Program-made: the position numbers and the translations under genes
In this document: positions 42,159-51,651 of the stretch, one piece after another
Layout: every line of letters begins with the position of its first letter
How positions within the stretch are numbered: position 1 is the stretch's first letter
The notes under the pieces: generated by a model
Databases searched by the model: none
What the model was told of the DNA's origin: nothing
The model's input: the letters and a program-made list of their open reading frames with translations, nothing else
Source of the DNA: CAZUVM01 sp964623885
GTDB taxonomy: Bacteria; Verrucomicrobiota; Verrucomicrobiia; Limisphaerales; UBA8199
DNA: 64,000 nt
Direction: 5' to 3'
Assembly (NCBI GenBank): GCA_964623885.1
Contig: CAZUVM010000009.1
Location: 12,853 to 76,852, forward strand

Positions 42159-43083
42159 ATTCTTCATCGCCGCAGTCGCCACGTTCTTCGGCCTGTTTGT
42201 GCTCGCGCCACTCATTGCGGCTTTCTGCCGTGCGTTCGGCGTTTATACGATCGTACAGGAGCGCCAGTGCAAGGTTTTCATGCTGTTCGGAAAAGTGGCG
42301 CTGATTCTGGATGAACCAGGGCTGCATTTGCTTTGGTTGAAGCTTGGGTGGAAGGCGCCGCTAATCAATTGGATTGGCAAGTGCTATGCCCTGGATATGC
42401 GGCTGGATCAGGAATATCTGCGGAGCCAGCCAGTAAACTCGGAGGAAGGCGCGCCGATGGGTATTGGCATCTGGTACGAGATGTTCATCAGCGAACCTGT
42501 ATCTTACTTATTCAAAAACGCAGACCCGCGCGGTTCCCTGGCGGCCAACGTCAGCAATTCAACGGTGCGCTGCCTGAGCAATCTCAAGCTCGCCGATATG
42601 CTCGAAAACCGTCATGCGATGAGCCAAACCGTTCGCGCCGAAGTGTCTCCGAAGTCGCATGAATGGGGCTATCAACTCGGCTCGGTTTACATCCGCAAGG
42701 TTCACTTCCGCGACACGGGGATGATCAAGCAAATCGAGGAGAAAGTGGTGAACCGGTTGCGGCAGGTCACCTCAGCCATCAAACAGGACGGCGCTAACCA
42801 GGTCAGCATCATCACCAGCACCGCCGAACGCAGGGCCGCTATTGAGTTCGCCAAGGCTGCGGCCATGCGCCCGCACATCGTCGGCGCCGGTCTGCAGGCC
42901 ATTGCCCGCGACTCGACTATTGCGCAAGCCATGTTCGACATCCTCGAAACGCAACGGCTGCTTGATGGCGAAGCGGACATCACCTTGGTACCTCAAGGGA
43001 ATGGTCTGCTGGCCGAATTGAGCGCCATCGAAGGCGGTTTTGGGAAGCAAGCGAGCGCTTCGGCTAAGAAGCCGACGAGCTGA
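42148..43083 (+). CDS. SPFH/Band 7 membrane protein (second of a pair, slipin-like)
   Basis: A 311-residue SPFH protein with an N-terminal hydrophobic segment (FFIAAVATFFGLFVLAPLIAAF). SPFH motifs are FGVYTIVQERQCKVFMLFGKVALILDEPGLHLL and QPVNSEEGAPMGIGIWYEMFISEPVSYLF. The C-terminal segment (TGMIKQIEEKVVNRLRQVTSAIKQDGA and onward) is a coiled coil. It overlaps the upstream SPFH gene by 11 bases. No protease gene follows, so unlike hflKC the partner protease, if any, is elsewhere. Confidence 0.86.
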   Translation: MVAKFFIAAVATFFGLFVLAPLIAAFCRAFGVYTIVQERQCKVFMLFGKVALILDEPGLHLLWLKLGWKAPLINWIGKCYALDMRLDQEYLRSQPVNSEEGAPMGIGIWYEMFISEPVSYLFKNADPRGSLAANVSNSTVRCLSNLKLADMLENRHAMSQTVRAEVSPKSHEWGYQLGSVYIRKVHFRDTGMIKQIEEKVVNRLRQVTSAIKQDGANQVSIITSTAERRAAIEFAKAAAMRPHIVGAGLQAIARDSTIAQAMFDILETQRLLDGEADITLVPQGNGLLAELSAIEGGFGKQASASAKKPTS

Positions 43084-43095
43084 TAAGCGATTGGT

Positions 43096-43779
43096 CTATA
43101 ACCGCACGGGCGCGTGCGATTTGTCGGAGTGAGCCAGGTGCGTATATTTGGCCACGGCTTGCGCGCGGGAGCGAACCTGGAGTTTTTCGTACATCCGACG
43201 CACGTAGGTGTTTACCGTGGGGACGCTGATATTGAGCAACTCGGCGATTTCCTTGTAGAGATAACCACGAGCGAGTAAGTCCAGGACCTCCTGCTCGCGC
43301 GGAGAAAGACCTTCGCCATCCGCCGACGCAGTTGGGCTGGGTTGGCTGAAGGATTGGACGACCTTACGCGCGATGTTGCTGGTCATGGGCGAACCGCCGC
43401 GGTGAACGTCTTCGAGCGCGCTGAGCAATTCCTGGCGTGGCGTTTGTTTGAGGAGATAGCCCGTGGCTCCGGCGGCTAGGGCATTGTAAATATGGTCCGC
43501 ATCCTCGTAGACCGTCAACATGACAAACTGGGTGCCGGGCAGAACCGGCTTAAGCCGACGAACAGCTTCGACGCCGCTCATTCCCGGAAGGTTAATGTCC
43601 ATCAAAACCACGTTGGGTTTTTTCTCCGCCAACTCGTGCAAGGCGCTTTCAGCGTCGCCCCATTCCCCTGTCAGGCGGAAGCCGGCGGTGCGGTTGACCC
43701 AGCCAGCTAGAATCTTCCTGGCTTGGGCATCATCCTCGACGATGGATACGGCAATCGCCACAGTTTTTTTATAACTCAT
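43096..43779 (-). CDS. NarL/LuxR-family response regulator
   Basis: A 227-residue two-component regulator. The receiver domain has the acidic pocket VEDDAQ, the phospho-acceptor D61 in VLMDINLPGMSG, Thr in MLTVYED, and Lys in LLKQTPRQEL. The C-terminal GerE helix-turn-helix is LSPREQEVLDLLARGYLYKEIAELLNISVPTVNTYVRRMYEKLQVRSRAQAV. The start overlaps the stop of the histidine kinase gene (ATGA), which makes the two a cognate pair. The adjacent same-strand esterase genes are its likeliest targets. Confidence 0.93.
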   Translation of the reverse strand: MSYKKTVAIAVSIVEDDAQARKILAGWVNRTAGFRLTGEWGDAESALHELAEKKPNVVLMDINLPGMSGVEAVRRLKPVLPGTQFVMLTVYEDADHIYNALAAGATGYLLKQTPRQELLSALEDVHRGGSPMTSNIARKVVQSFSQPSPTASADGEGLSPREQEVLDLLARGYLYKEIAELLNISVPTVNTYVRRMYEKLQVRSRAQAVAKYTHLAHSDKSHAPVRL

Positions 43780-46700
43780 TGAGGCGAAATGTGATTGTCA
43801 TGTGTTTTAATGACGTTTGTCGCCATTGTCACTTGAAGGCGAACGCGAGTGCCTTCCCCCGGGGCGGTGTCCCACTGCGCCCGGCCGCCGATTTCCTCGA
43901 GCCGCTTCCGCATGTTGAGGAGGCCATTGCCGCCGGACAGGCGCGCGGTATCTGAGGTTGAATTTACGTTGCCGCCGGGGCTCGCTGTGCTCCAAACCAG
44001 ATTAGTTTTGTCGCCATATTCGAAACCCTGGCCGTTGTCTCCCACGAGCAAGGCAAACCCTCCCGGCTGGATCTCAAGCGCGATACGAACCTCGGTGGCC
44101 TGGGCATGCTTGACGACATTATTGAGCGCTTCTTTGAGCGCCAAAAAGACGTTATGCCGCACTTCAGCGCTGACAGTCCACGACGGCAATTTAACCGGTA
44201 CGTCAAGGCGGCATCGGACTCCGGACGAACTCAGGAAATGCTGGGCAAACCGGCCCAGATAAGTGACGAGGCTGTCAAGGGTGTCATGTTTGGGATTTAC
44301 GGCCCAAACAATTTCGTCCATGGCGCGGGTTAGCTCCCTTGAAGTCTGGTAGATTTGGTCCAGGTCTTCGGCCGCTTGCGGCTGACCATCGAGGTCGGCG
44401 CGGGCGGATTGGCTCAGCATGCTGATGCGGGTCAGGCTGGCGCCGAGATCATCGTGAATGTCGCGCGCGATGCGTGCCCGCTCCCGTTCAAGGGCTCGCT
44501 GCCGTTCAAGCTGTTCGAGCTTACGGCGTTCACGGCGGCGCGCTACCAAAAGCACGGCGGCGCCGACCGACGCAGCCCCGGCTGCCAGACCCGCGCCTTT
44601 GAACCACCACGTCTGCCAGAAGAACGGCAGCACCGTGATGGCGAGCGTTGCGCCGGTTTCGTTCCAGACATCGTCATCATTGCAGGCAATCACCCGGAAC
44701 GTGTAATCCGCAGGCGGCAAATAGCTGTAAGGAGCCACGCGGCGCGTGCCCGCTTGCACCCAGTCCGGATCCAGTCCTTCCAATTGGTACTTGAAACGCA
44801 CTTTGCCCGGCGCGCGAAAACTCAGGGCGGCGTATTGGAACTCGAATTGGTGACCGCCGGGCTTAATCCGCAGCCGCTCGGGATGCTTGTCGTTCAAAGG
44901 CCTTTCGACGGCGGCTGCGAGCTGCGTGGGTGCGACGGGCACGTTGTCGACGATCACCTCTTCGATTTGCACCGGCGGCCTGGCGGTGTTCGTGGTGACG
45001 TTCAGGGGGTCGATGACGGCCAGGCCTTTGGTGGTGGGGAACCAAAGCCGGCCTTCGGTGTCGCGGCAGGCCCCCGGCTGGAACCCGCCCGTGCAGGCAG
45101 TTGAAGCCAGCCCCTCTTCTTTGGCAAAATTCAGGCAACGCACGGCAGCGCTTTGACCGTCAGCGCAGCGGTTCAAATCCGCTTTGTCAACGCGCAGTAT
45201 GCCAGCTTGTGAACCGAGCCAGAAGTTTCCCGCGCCGTCATCCACAATATGATATATAATCCTGCTCGGCAGGCCCTGGCGGTCGTTGATGGTCGCGAAC
45301 CGTTCCTGCTTGAAACGGGTAAGGCCATTGTCTGCCGTCCCAATCCAAAGCGCGCCGTCCGAATCTGCATACAAACACTCAATCTGGTCGCTGCCAAGTC
45401 CGTCCGCGCGCCGGTATTGTTTCAACCTCTTGCCTTGCAGCCTTCCGAGACCTCCTCCCGACATGCCGAACCAGAGCGTGCCATCCTTGGCTTCAGTGAT
45501 GCTGCGAACATCCGGATTAACGAGGCGATCTTCGCCGGCAAACCACGTCAGCCGGTCATTCTCATATTTGTACAGCCCGTTTCGTGTCCCTATCCAGAGT
45601 CCGCCCTCGTGCCCTTCGTACAATGACAGCACCGCGGCGGTGATCCGATCCAAATCGCCCGGCGACTCGAACTGCTGACCCTTGTGCACCATCAGGCCGC
45701 CGCCCCAGGTCCCGACGTAGAGCTTCCTGGCTTTCGTTTCCAAAACCGACCATACATACGGGTTGCTGATTCCGTTCGTCACGGTGAAGCGCGACCACTG
45801 TTTTCCTTCGTAGCGATAGAGCCCGGCACCCTCAGTGCCGACCCAGGCCGAGCCGTCGGGCTCCACGGCAAAGGAAAGCACCAGGTAGCCTTGCCAGCGA
45901 TCGGGCGCTTCCAGCATCTGCACCTTGCGCGGCCGCAGGCCGTCGAACCCGGCTCCGTTGCCAATCCAGATGTTCCCTTCGTGATCCTCGCATACCGAGC
46001 GCACCCAATTATGAGAAAGTCCTTCGCTGAGGCCGAAATGGTCCGACTGGCCGCCGGGAAAGAGCCGGTAGATTCCCTCCCGCAAGCTTCCAATGATCAA
46101 TTCGCCCGCCCGGGTTTCCATAAAGGTGGCGACGGCACCCGGCGTCGCCGGTTCAATTGGGAACCCTGGCGTCCAACGTCCTTGGCGCCATTTCCGAACC
46201 TGGCCGTTCCCCAGCAGCCACATGCCACCATCCCGAGCGGGAGCCACCCGCTCGAAAAAAATGCTCGGATCTGCACCACCAAGAGGGCATGGCGTCCAAT
46301 TGCCCTGTTGCAGCGTCGCTACTGCGCCGTTGGCGACGACCCAGATTTGTCCGTTATTCGCCCGCGCCATGGACACCTTGCGTGTGGGCGATGCGCCGCC
46401 AGGTACGTCTATCGGTCGCCCGTCCCGCACGCGGAACAGTTTTCCCGAATCATACAAAACCCACAGATCGGCCGCTTCGTCGCAGGCGATTGCCTCTATC
46501 ACCCCATGTTGGCCCTCCGGCAGCCGGATGGGCGTGAATTGTCCTTCTGCAAAACGGGTGAGCTGGCCGGTCTCATGGCCAATCCAGAGCGCGCCGGAAG
46601 GGTCCTCATATAAGCTCGTGATAAGACCGTTAACCAAACTGCCCCCCGTGTTACCCGAATCAAACACCGTCACGCGCACGCCGTCAAACCGCACCAGGCC

Positions 46701-47057
46701 GTGATAAGTGCCCAGCCACAAATATCCGTCGTGGGTTTGGAGGAGCGACGTGACTGAGCCTTGTTCCCAGGATTTGTCTGCCTGCCAGATTTCGTAGGGT
46801 TGGCGCCAGGAGCCCAGTGCCGGGCCGTTGGGCTGCGGGGACGAAACCGGTGAAATTTCGGCGACCACATGTGTGCGAACAGCGATCCCTAGTAGCAGCA
46901 CCATCCACAATCGTGATCGGCGGTTCAGAATTTGGCGTGCCAGGGGCAAGACCACAGCCAATTGTGTTCTTTCGGTCCCGCGATGGCAAGAATGGGAATG
47001 GGGAAGGATTATTAGATTAGTGGATTGACGAACCAGTGTTGCATTTCTGGATACCAA
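43776..47057 (-). CDS. Two-component sensor histidine kinase with periplasmic regulator propellers
   Basis: A membrane sensor of up to 1093 residues. The signal segment (SRLWMVLLLGIAVRTHVVAEI) begins about residue 48. The true start may therefore be the Met at about 46904, not the first ATG at 47057. About 600 residues of propeller repeats follow (HDGYLWLGTYHGLVRFDG, GEGALWIG-like units, repeated LWIGT). Next come a Y_Y_Y domain (QFEYAALSFRAPGKVRFKYQLEGLDPDW), a membrane helix near 810-830, the HisKA_3 H-box RDIHDDLGASLTRI, and a HATPase with LALKEALNNVVKHA and GGNGLLNMRKRL. There is no fused receiver. The partner regulator follows directly. The propellers probably bind a glycan breakdown product. 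Confidence 0.9.
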   Translation of the reverse strand: MVSRNATLVRQSTNLIILPHSHSCHRGTERTQLAVVLPLARQILNRRSRLWMVLLLGIAVRTHVVAEISPVSSPQPNGPALGSWRQPYEIWQADKSWEQGSVTSLLQTHDGYLWLGTYHGLVRFDGVRVTVFDSGNTGGSLVNGLITSLYEDPSGALWIGHETGQLTRFAEGQFTPIRLPEGQHGVIEAIACDEAADLWVLYDSGKLFRVRDGRPIDVPGGASPTRKVSMARANNGQIWVVANGAVATLQQGNWTPCPLGGADPSIFFERVAPARDGGMWLLGNGQVRKWRQGRWTPGFPIEPATPGAVATFMETRAGELIIGSLREGIYRLFPGGQSDHFGLSEGLSHNWVRSVCEDHEGNIWIGNGAGFDGLRPRKVQMLEAPDRWQGYLVLSFAVEPDGSAWVGTEGAGLYRYEGKQWSRFTVTNGISNPYVWSVLETKARKLYVGTWGGGLMVHKGQQFESPGDLDRITAAVLSLYEGHEGGLWIGTRNGLYKYENDRLTWFAGEDRLVNPDVRSITEAKDGTLWFGMSGGGLGRLQGKRLKQYRRADGLGSDQIECLYADSDGALWIGTADNGLTRFKQERFATINDRQGLPSRIIYHIVDDGAGNFWLGSQAGILRVDKADLNRCADGQSAAVRCLNFAKEEGLASTACTGGFQPGACRDTEGRLWFPTTKGLAVIDPLNVTTNTARPPVQIEEVIVDNVPVAPTQLAAAVERPLNDKHPERLRIKPGGHQFEFQYAALSFRAPGKVRFKYQLEGLDPDWVQAGTRRVAPYSYLPPADYTFRVIACNDDDVWNETGATLAITVLPFFWQTWWFKGAGLAAGAASVGAAVLLVARRRERRKLEQLERQRALERERARIARDIHDDLGASLTRISMLSQSARADLDGQPQAAEDLDQIYQTSRELTRAMDEIVWAVNPKHDTLDSLVTYLGRFAQHFLSSSGVRCRLDVPVKLPSWTVSAEVRHNVFLALKEALNNVVKHAQATEVRIALEIQPGGFALLVGDNGQGFEYGDKTNLVWSTASPGGNVNSTSDTARLSGGNGLLNMRKRLEEIGGRAQWDTAPGEGTRVRLQVTMATNVIKTHDNHISPQ

Positions 47058-47186
47058 TGCTGGCTACTGGATGCTGGATTCTGCATGGTGCAAGAAGGCC
47101 AAGTGAGCAACAGGTGGTTGCCAGGCCGGATCCTGTGTGCATGCCCCTTGAACTACGTCCAAATTGCATGTTTTACGCATCACGCA

Positions 47187-47981
47187 TCACCGTTTGGCGC
47201 TGGGGTCGCCGGTGGGCGGCGGGGCATGATCGGTTTCGGCGGGAGGGCCAAGTAACCGAGTGAGGATAGGTTTCAGGGCATCGGCCCAGAGCTGATAGCC
47301 CTTGAGGGTTGGGTGAATTTTGTCGGAATTCATCATGCCGGATAACAGGCGGCCGTCCGCATCGGCTATCTTGTCATTGAGGCTGAGGAACTGGACCTGC
47401 TTTCCGTCTGCCAACGCGGCGATCTTCTCATTGATTTGGTTGATTGTGGGAATAACCGCGAGGTTATCGTTGCGTGGTAGAATGGCCATGAGGATGACGG
47501 TCGCGGTCGGCGCTTTTTGCTGACAAACGATGAGGAGTTCCTTTATGCCTGAGGCGATGTAGGCGACCTTCGCGGAATCTCCGGGTAAGGAGCCTACGTT
47601 GTTAATCCCCGCCATCAAAACGATGACTTTTGGATTCACACCGTCGAGCTCACCGTTTTCCATGCGCCAGAGAATGTTCTCGATGCGGTCGGCGCCCCAG
47701 CCAAAATTGCCGGCATTCCAGCCAAAGAAATTGGTTTTCCAGTTTTGGAGAAACGACGGGTAGTCAGTGGCACCCCAACGCCGGGTAATGGAATCGCCAA
47801 GGAAGTAAACGTCGATGCCACCTTGTTTAGCTTTCTGCAGCAATTGCTCGTGAGCAAGGCGCGAGTTGGCGTCATTTCGAGGAATGGGCCGAACGGGCCG
47901 CGGCTTAGTTTCTTGGGCCAGGAGCAATCCGGCGAGGAGCACGGATGCGGCGAGCAAACAGCAAAAACGCAGAAAGCTCAT
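47187..47981 (-). CDS. Secreted SGNH/GDSL-family hydrolase (acetylesterase-like)
   Basis: A 264-residue esterase from ATG 47981. The longer frame to 48374 overlaps the CE15 gene and is rejected. A signal peptide (SFLRFCCLLAASVLLAGLLLA) precedes the SGNH blocks: I, DVYFLGDSITRRWG with the nucleophile S64; II and III, GWGADRIENILWR and LMAGINNVG; V, SDKIHPTLKGYQLWADAL with the Asp/His pair. This family includes carbohydrate deacetylases and platelet-activating-factor acetylhydrolase-like enzymes. It lies 16 bp after the CE15 gene and before the sensor kinase, which suggests a hemicellulose-deacetylating role. Confidence 0.88.
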   Translation of the reverse strand: MSFLRFCCLLAASVLLAGLLLAQETKPRPVRPIPRNDANSRLAHEQLLQKAKQGGIDVYFLGDSITRRWGATDYPSFLQNWKTNFFGWNAGNFGWGADRIENILWRMENGELDGVNPKVIVLMAGINNVGSLPGDSAKVAYIASGIKELLIVCQQKAPTATVILMAILPRNDNLAVIPTINQINEKIAALADGKQVQFLSLNDKIADADGRLLSGMMNSDKIHPTLKGYQLWADALKPILTRLLGPPAETDHAPPPTGDPSAKR

Positions 47982-47997
47982 AGCAGTGAATGAAACT

Positions 47998-49497
47998 TCA
48001 TTTAGATGCGTCGGCGGACGCGGGCGGAGAATGGTGGATGAACTTATCGGCCCAGGCGATGAAGTATTTGATGTTAGAGCGATCTTCATGACCGCCATCA
48101 TGCTGGCGCCACGCCAGTTCTCCGTCGAGCAGGCCCGTGTTGACCGGAGGCATTTTTGCTGTGCGGTAATCCTCCCGCACACCCAAATCGTGGGCGTCCA
48201 AAAGACGGAAAACCGGTCCGGCAGCAATGGTGGCCATATAACTGCCTTGCTGATCGAGCCAATTGGCGTCGCCGCGTTCTGGCACGCCGTAGCTGATGAA
48301 GGTGAGCCGGGGAGCGCACAAGGCAATGAGCATGTGAGCGTCCACTGGCAGGTCGCGGGCATTCTCGCTGCCAAACGAGGCCTCGGCCGCCCCGTATTTC
48401 AGGAAATTGCCGGCCATCCAATGGTATTCGCCGGAGCCGGTAAGGTTTTCGACCGCTTCGCCGAAATTGCGGCGGTGGAGTTTGGCCCCGCCTTCGCCCG
48501 AGGAGCCCACGAGCACCATGGCGAATCGCGGTTCGAAAGCCATCGTGACCAGCGCGGCTTTGCCATAGCGCGAAACCCCTTCGATGCCGACGTGCTTCGC
48601 ATCAATGGCGGGATCCGTTTCAAGATAGTCGAGTCCTCGGGCTGCACCCCAGGCCCAGGCTCGCAGCGAGCCCCAATCGTCGGGCTTGCGCGACTGGCCT
48701 CTGTTAACGAGCCCAATGATCCCCTTGGTCAGACCGGCGCCGTTATCTGCCTGAATGCTGCCGGGGATAATGGTGGCGTAACCCCAACCGGCGGCCAGGA
48801 GTTGCTCGGTAGAAGGCGGATCTTTGAACGGGCCGCCGAATTCGCGGAAGCGATTGGTAGGCACGGGTGAACCAGCCTGCCGCGGCATACCATCACCGCC
48901 AAACCCGCCGAACATCATGAGCGTCGGCACAGGGCCTTTACCGTTCGCCGGAGTCACCACGGTCATGCGGATGTCGACAGTGATTGCAGGACAGGTGGAG
49001 TTATCGACGTGTCCGACTAGTTGTTTTCCGTTGGCTGCCAATTTACCGACCACACCATCGGTGATGTTGGACATCACGGTCCAGGTAGCCTTCGGCACAT
49101 CTTTCGGCACTCTGCCGATAACTTCGCGCTCGAAATCTTCGACGATTTCAGGCCGGCGCTGTTTCCACCACATCTCCGGGGTGGTCACTTTCTTGCCGTT
49201 TTTGAGCGTGAGGAGATCGGGCAAATCGGGAAAGGGATTGGCTTTTGCGGGATCGTAATTGGCGGAATTGGTTGAGCCAGGTTGTCCGCTGGGCCCGGGC
49301 CGCAGTCGGACAATGCCCAACTGTTCCATCATATTGCGGTGGTCCTGTGCCGTGGTCCAATTGAGTGGTGCCATAGCGCTGGTGTCGGTGGGAGCCGGCG
49401 ATGCCTGGTTTTGACCGGTCACCACGACAGGAGCGAAGAGGATGACAGGCAGACTGAGAGAGAGGGAGTAAGCGAGGCGAGTCCGGAATTTAATCAT
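47998..49497 (-). CDS. Secreted CE15 glucuronoyl methylesterase-like alpha/beta hydrolase
   Basis: CE15 enzymes cut the ester between glucuronic acid of xylan and lignin. From ATG 49497 there are 499 residues. A signal peptide ends near residue 28 (LPVILFAPVVVTGQN). Family features are TLMMFGGFGGDG, WGYATIIPGSIQADNGAG, the nucleophile S309 in EGVSRYGKAALV, the GSSGEGGAKLHRRNFGE loop, and the catalytic His in RQHDGGHEDRSN. The more usual Cys before the Ser is Val here. It leads a same-strand cluster with an SGNH esterase, a sensor kinase and a response regulator. Confidence 0.85.
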   Translation of the reverse strand: MIKFRTRLAYSLSLSLPVILFAPVVVTGQNQASPAPTDTSAMAPLNWTTAQDHRNMMEQLGIVRLRPGPSGQPGSTNSANYDPAKANPFPDLPDLLTLKNGKKVTTPEMWWKQRRPEIVEDFEREVIGRVPKDVPKATWTVMSNITDGVVGKLAANGKQLVGHVDNSTCPAITVDIRMTVVTPANGKGPVPTLMMFGGFGGDGMPRQAGSPVPTNRFREFGGPFKDPPSTEQLLAAGWGYATIIPGSIQADNGAGLTKGIIGLVNRGQSRKPDDWGSLRAWAWGAARGLDYLETDPAIDAKHVGIEGVSRYGKAALVTMAFEPRFAMVLVGSSGEGGAKLHRRNFGEAVENLTGSGEYHWMAGNFLKYGAAEASFGSENARDLPVDAHMLIALCAPRLTFISYGVPERGDANWLDQQGSYMATIAAGPVFRLLDAHDLGVREDYRTAKMPPVNTGLLDGELAWRQHDGGHEDRSNIKYFIAWADKFIHHSPPASADASK

Positions 49498-49737
49498 AGG
49501 TTGCGAATGGCAGCGGCCAATCATTCAGTTTTGTGACGCTGAGACTGCATCAGCCAAATGGCAGCAAGACTCTGCCAAAACCCGCAGGCGAGGGCGCCCG
49601 CGCTACGAGTGCTGTCGGTGACAGATCATTCTTAGGGGTTCATGGCTGGATTGTCCAGACGTGGAATGAGCGCTAGACGGCATTGGGGGGACAATCGTTC
49701 TGGCATTTTCGGCGACAATCGGTACGTTGGGCGCGAA

Positions 49738-50937
49738 ATGGCGCAGCGATTCAATTCGATCGAGGCCGTGGTCGCCGACGTTCAAAAGGGCAAGATGGTG
49801 ATCGTGGTCGATGATGCCGACCGTGAAAACGAGGGCGACCTGATCATGGCGGCACAGTTTGTGACGCCCGAGGCGGTGAATTTCATGGCCAAGCATGGGC
49901 GGGGTCTCATTTGCGCGCCGACGACATCGGAGCGGCTGCAGCAGCTTGGGATTGAGCGGATGGTGCGGCAGAATCGCGAGACGTTCAAAACAGATTTCCA
50001 GATCAGCGTGGATGCGGCGCGCGGGATTACTACGGGGATCAGCGCGGCCGATCGGGCGGAAACCATCCGGATTATGGCCGAACCGACAGCGGTGCCCGAG
50101 GACCTGGTGCAGCCAGGGCACGTGTTTCCGTTGCGGGCACGTCCGGGTGGTGTATTGCAGCGGGCGGGTCATACTGAGGCGGCGGTGGACCTAGTGCGGT
50201 TGGCGGGTGCGCGCCCCATCGGTGTCATTTGTGAGATCATGAGCGACGATGGCTCGATGGCGCGGTTGTCGGAGCTGGCCGGCTTTGCCAAAAAACATCG
50301 GCTGAAGATTTGCACGATCGCCGATTTGATTCAGTTTCGCCGTACCCGTGAGAAGTTGGTTGAGCGCATCGAAGTGGTGAAGCTCCCGACGGAATACGGC
50401 GATTTCAACTTATATCTGTATAAGTCCAAGCTGGACAATCAGCATCACCTGGCGCTGGTGTGCGGGGACGTGGCTGGCGTGCGCAATGTGCTGGTGCGCG
50501 TGCACAGCGAATGTTTGACGGGGGACGTGTTCGGGTCGCACCGGTGCGATTGCGGGCCGCAGTTGCACCAGGCAATGCGACAGGTGGCGGAGGCGGGCTG
50601 TGGAGTGGTGGTCTACATGCGGCAGGAAGGACGTGGCATCGGCCTGGCGCCGAAGATCAAGGCGTATAAGCTGCAGGAGCAAGGTTACGATACAGTTGAG
50701 GCCAACCAGAAGCTGGGGTTTGAGATGGACCTGCGCGAGTATGGTTTGGGAGCGCAAATCCTGGCCGACCTGGGCCTGCGGACGATTCGGTTGTTGACGA
50801 ATAATCCTCGCAAGGTAGTGGGCCTCGAAGGGTACGGGCTAAAAATCGTCGAGCAGGTGCCGATCAAGGTGAAGCCGAATCCACACAACTTGCGATATTT
50901 GGAGACCAAGCGAGAGAAACTGGGGCATTTGCTTTGA
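49738..50937 (+). CDS. ribBA: Bifunctional DHBP synthase / GTP cyclohydrolase II
   Basis: This enzyme makes both riboflavin precursors, one from ribulose-5-phosphate and the other from GTP. The start at ATG 49738 gives 399 residues. The long in-frame leader from 49642 is unlike any RibBA. The DHBP synthase half carries DDADRENEGDLIMAAQ, ARPGGVLQRAGHTEAAVDL and VICEIMSDDG. The GTP cyclohydrolase II half carries VHSECLTGDVFGSHRCDCGPQL (zinc cysteines) and VYMRQEGRGIGLAPKIKAY. ribH follows 89 bp downstream. I see no FMN riboswitch in the upstream region. Confidence 0.95.
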   Translation: MAQRFNSIEAVVADVQKGKMVIVVDDADRENEGDLIMAAQFVTPEAVNFMAKHGRGLICAPTTSERLQQLGIERMVRQNRETFKTDFQISVDAARGITTGISAADRAETIRIMAEPTAVPEDLVQPGHVFPLRARPGGVLQRAGHTEAAVDLVRLAGARPIGVICEIMSDDGSMARLSELAGFAKKHRLKICTIADLIQFRRTREKLVERIEVVKLPTEYGDFNLYLYKSKLDNQHHLALVCGDVAGVRNVLVRVHSECLTGDVFGSHRCDCGPQLHQAMRQVAEAGCGVVVYMRQEGRGIGLAPKIKAYKLQEQGYDTVEANQKLGFEMDLREYGLGAQILADLGLRTIRLLTNNPRKVVGLEGYGLKIVEQVPIKVKPNPHNLRYLETKREKLGHLL

Positions 50938-51026
50938 GGAGTAGAGAAGGAAACCAAAGATGCACGGCAGTGAACGTGAAACGTGATGCGTGAACATGAT
51001 GCCCTTCACCTCGGCTAGCTCATTCG

Positions 51027-51521
51027 ATGCTAAAAGCGATTAGGCAAAAAAAAGTAACAGCACGCGACGCAGCGTTCGCAATCGTCGCTTCACAATACAA
51101 TGCGAAATACGTGGACGCGATGGTCCGCGCTGCCGAGACGGAACTCAAGCGAGCGGGGGCAAAAAAGGTTGAACTGATTCGAGTGCCTGGCGCGTATGAG
51201 ATCCCGTTAGTAACGGCAAAAATTGCGCGCACCGGGGCTGCTCAGAATTCGTCGCAAGGAAAAAGAATTTCCGCGATTATTTGCCTAGGGGTCATTCTTC
51301 GCGGCGAAACGGTGCATGCGGCGCATATTGGTGAGGCAGTGAGCAGGGCGCTCATGGAGATTCAATTGCGGTACGAGGTGCCGGTGGTTCATGAGGTCTT
51401 ACTCCTGGAAAATGAAGAGCAGGCGAAGGCGCGGTGTTTGAGCAAAACGCATAATCGTGGTAAGGAGGCGGCGCAGACAGCGTTGGCGATGGCAGACGTG
51501 ATGAGACGATGCGACTCCTGA
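51027..51521 (+). CDS. ribH: 6,7-dimethyl-8-ribityllumazine synthase
   Basis: This enzyme condenses the products of the two RibBA branches to lumazine, the direct precursor of riboflavin. It has 164 residues. Motifs are FAIVASQYNAKYVDAMV, LIRVPGAYEIPLV, ICLGVILRGETVHAAHIG with the catalytic His, the VPVVHEVLLLEN segment where most family members have a threonine-rich strand, and NRGKEAAQTALAMADV. The ends are intact. It is on the same strand as ribBA and probably cotranscribed. The usual nusB does not follow. Confidence 0.94.
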   Translation: MLKAIRQKKVTARDAAFAIVASQYNAKYVDAMVRAAETELKRAGAKKVELIRVPGAYEIPLVTAKIARTGAAQNSSQGKRISAIICLGVILRGETVHAAHIGEAVSRALMEIQLRYEVPVVHEVLLLENEEQAKARCLSKTHNRGKEAAQTALAMADVMRRCDS

Positions 51522-51651
51522 AAATTGTCAGTCGCCCTGCTCATGCTCGGTCGTATTCGATCGTAAGCCGGTGATTTGATTCCGACCAACAATTCCCCGC
51601 CGCATTGATTCAATGTCTCGGGCCTTTTTCGTCGAGATCCGCAAGACGAAC

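Noticed and set aside
47982..48374. N-terminal extension of the SGNH hydrolase
   Set aside because: It overlaps the CE15 coding sequence in another frame, and the signal peptide starts at 47981.
49500..49737. Possible FMN riboswitch upstream of ribBA
   Set aside because: None of the conserved RFN-element blocks was seen, only a GC-rich repeat-like stretch near 49580-49600 and the non-family leader of the ribBA frame.
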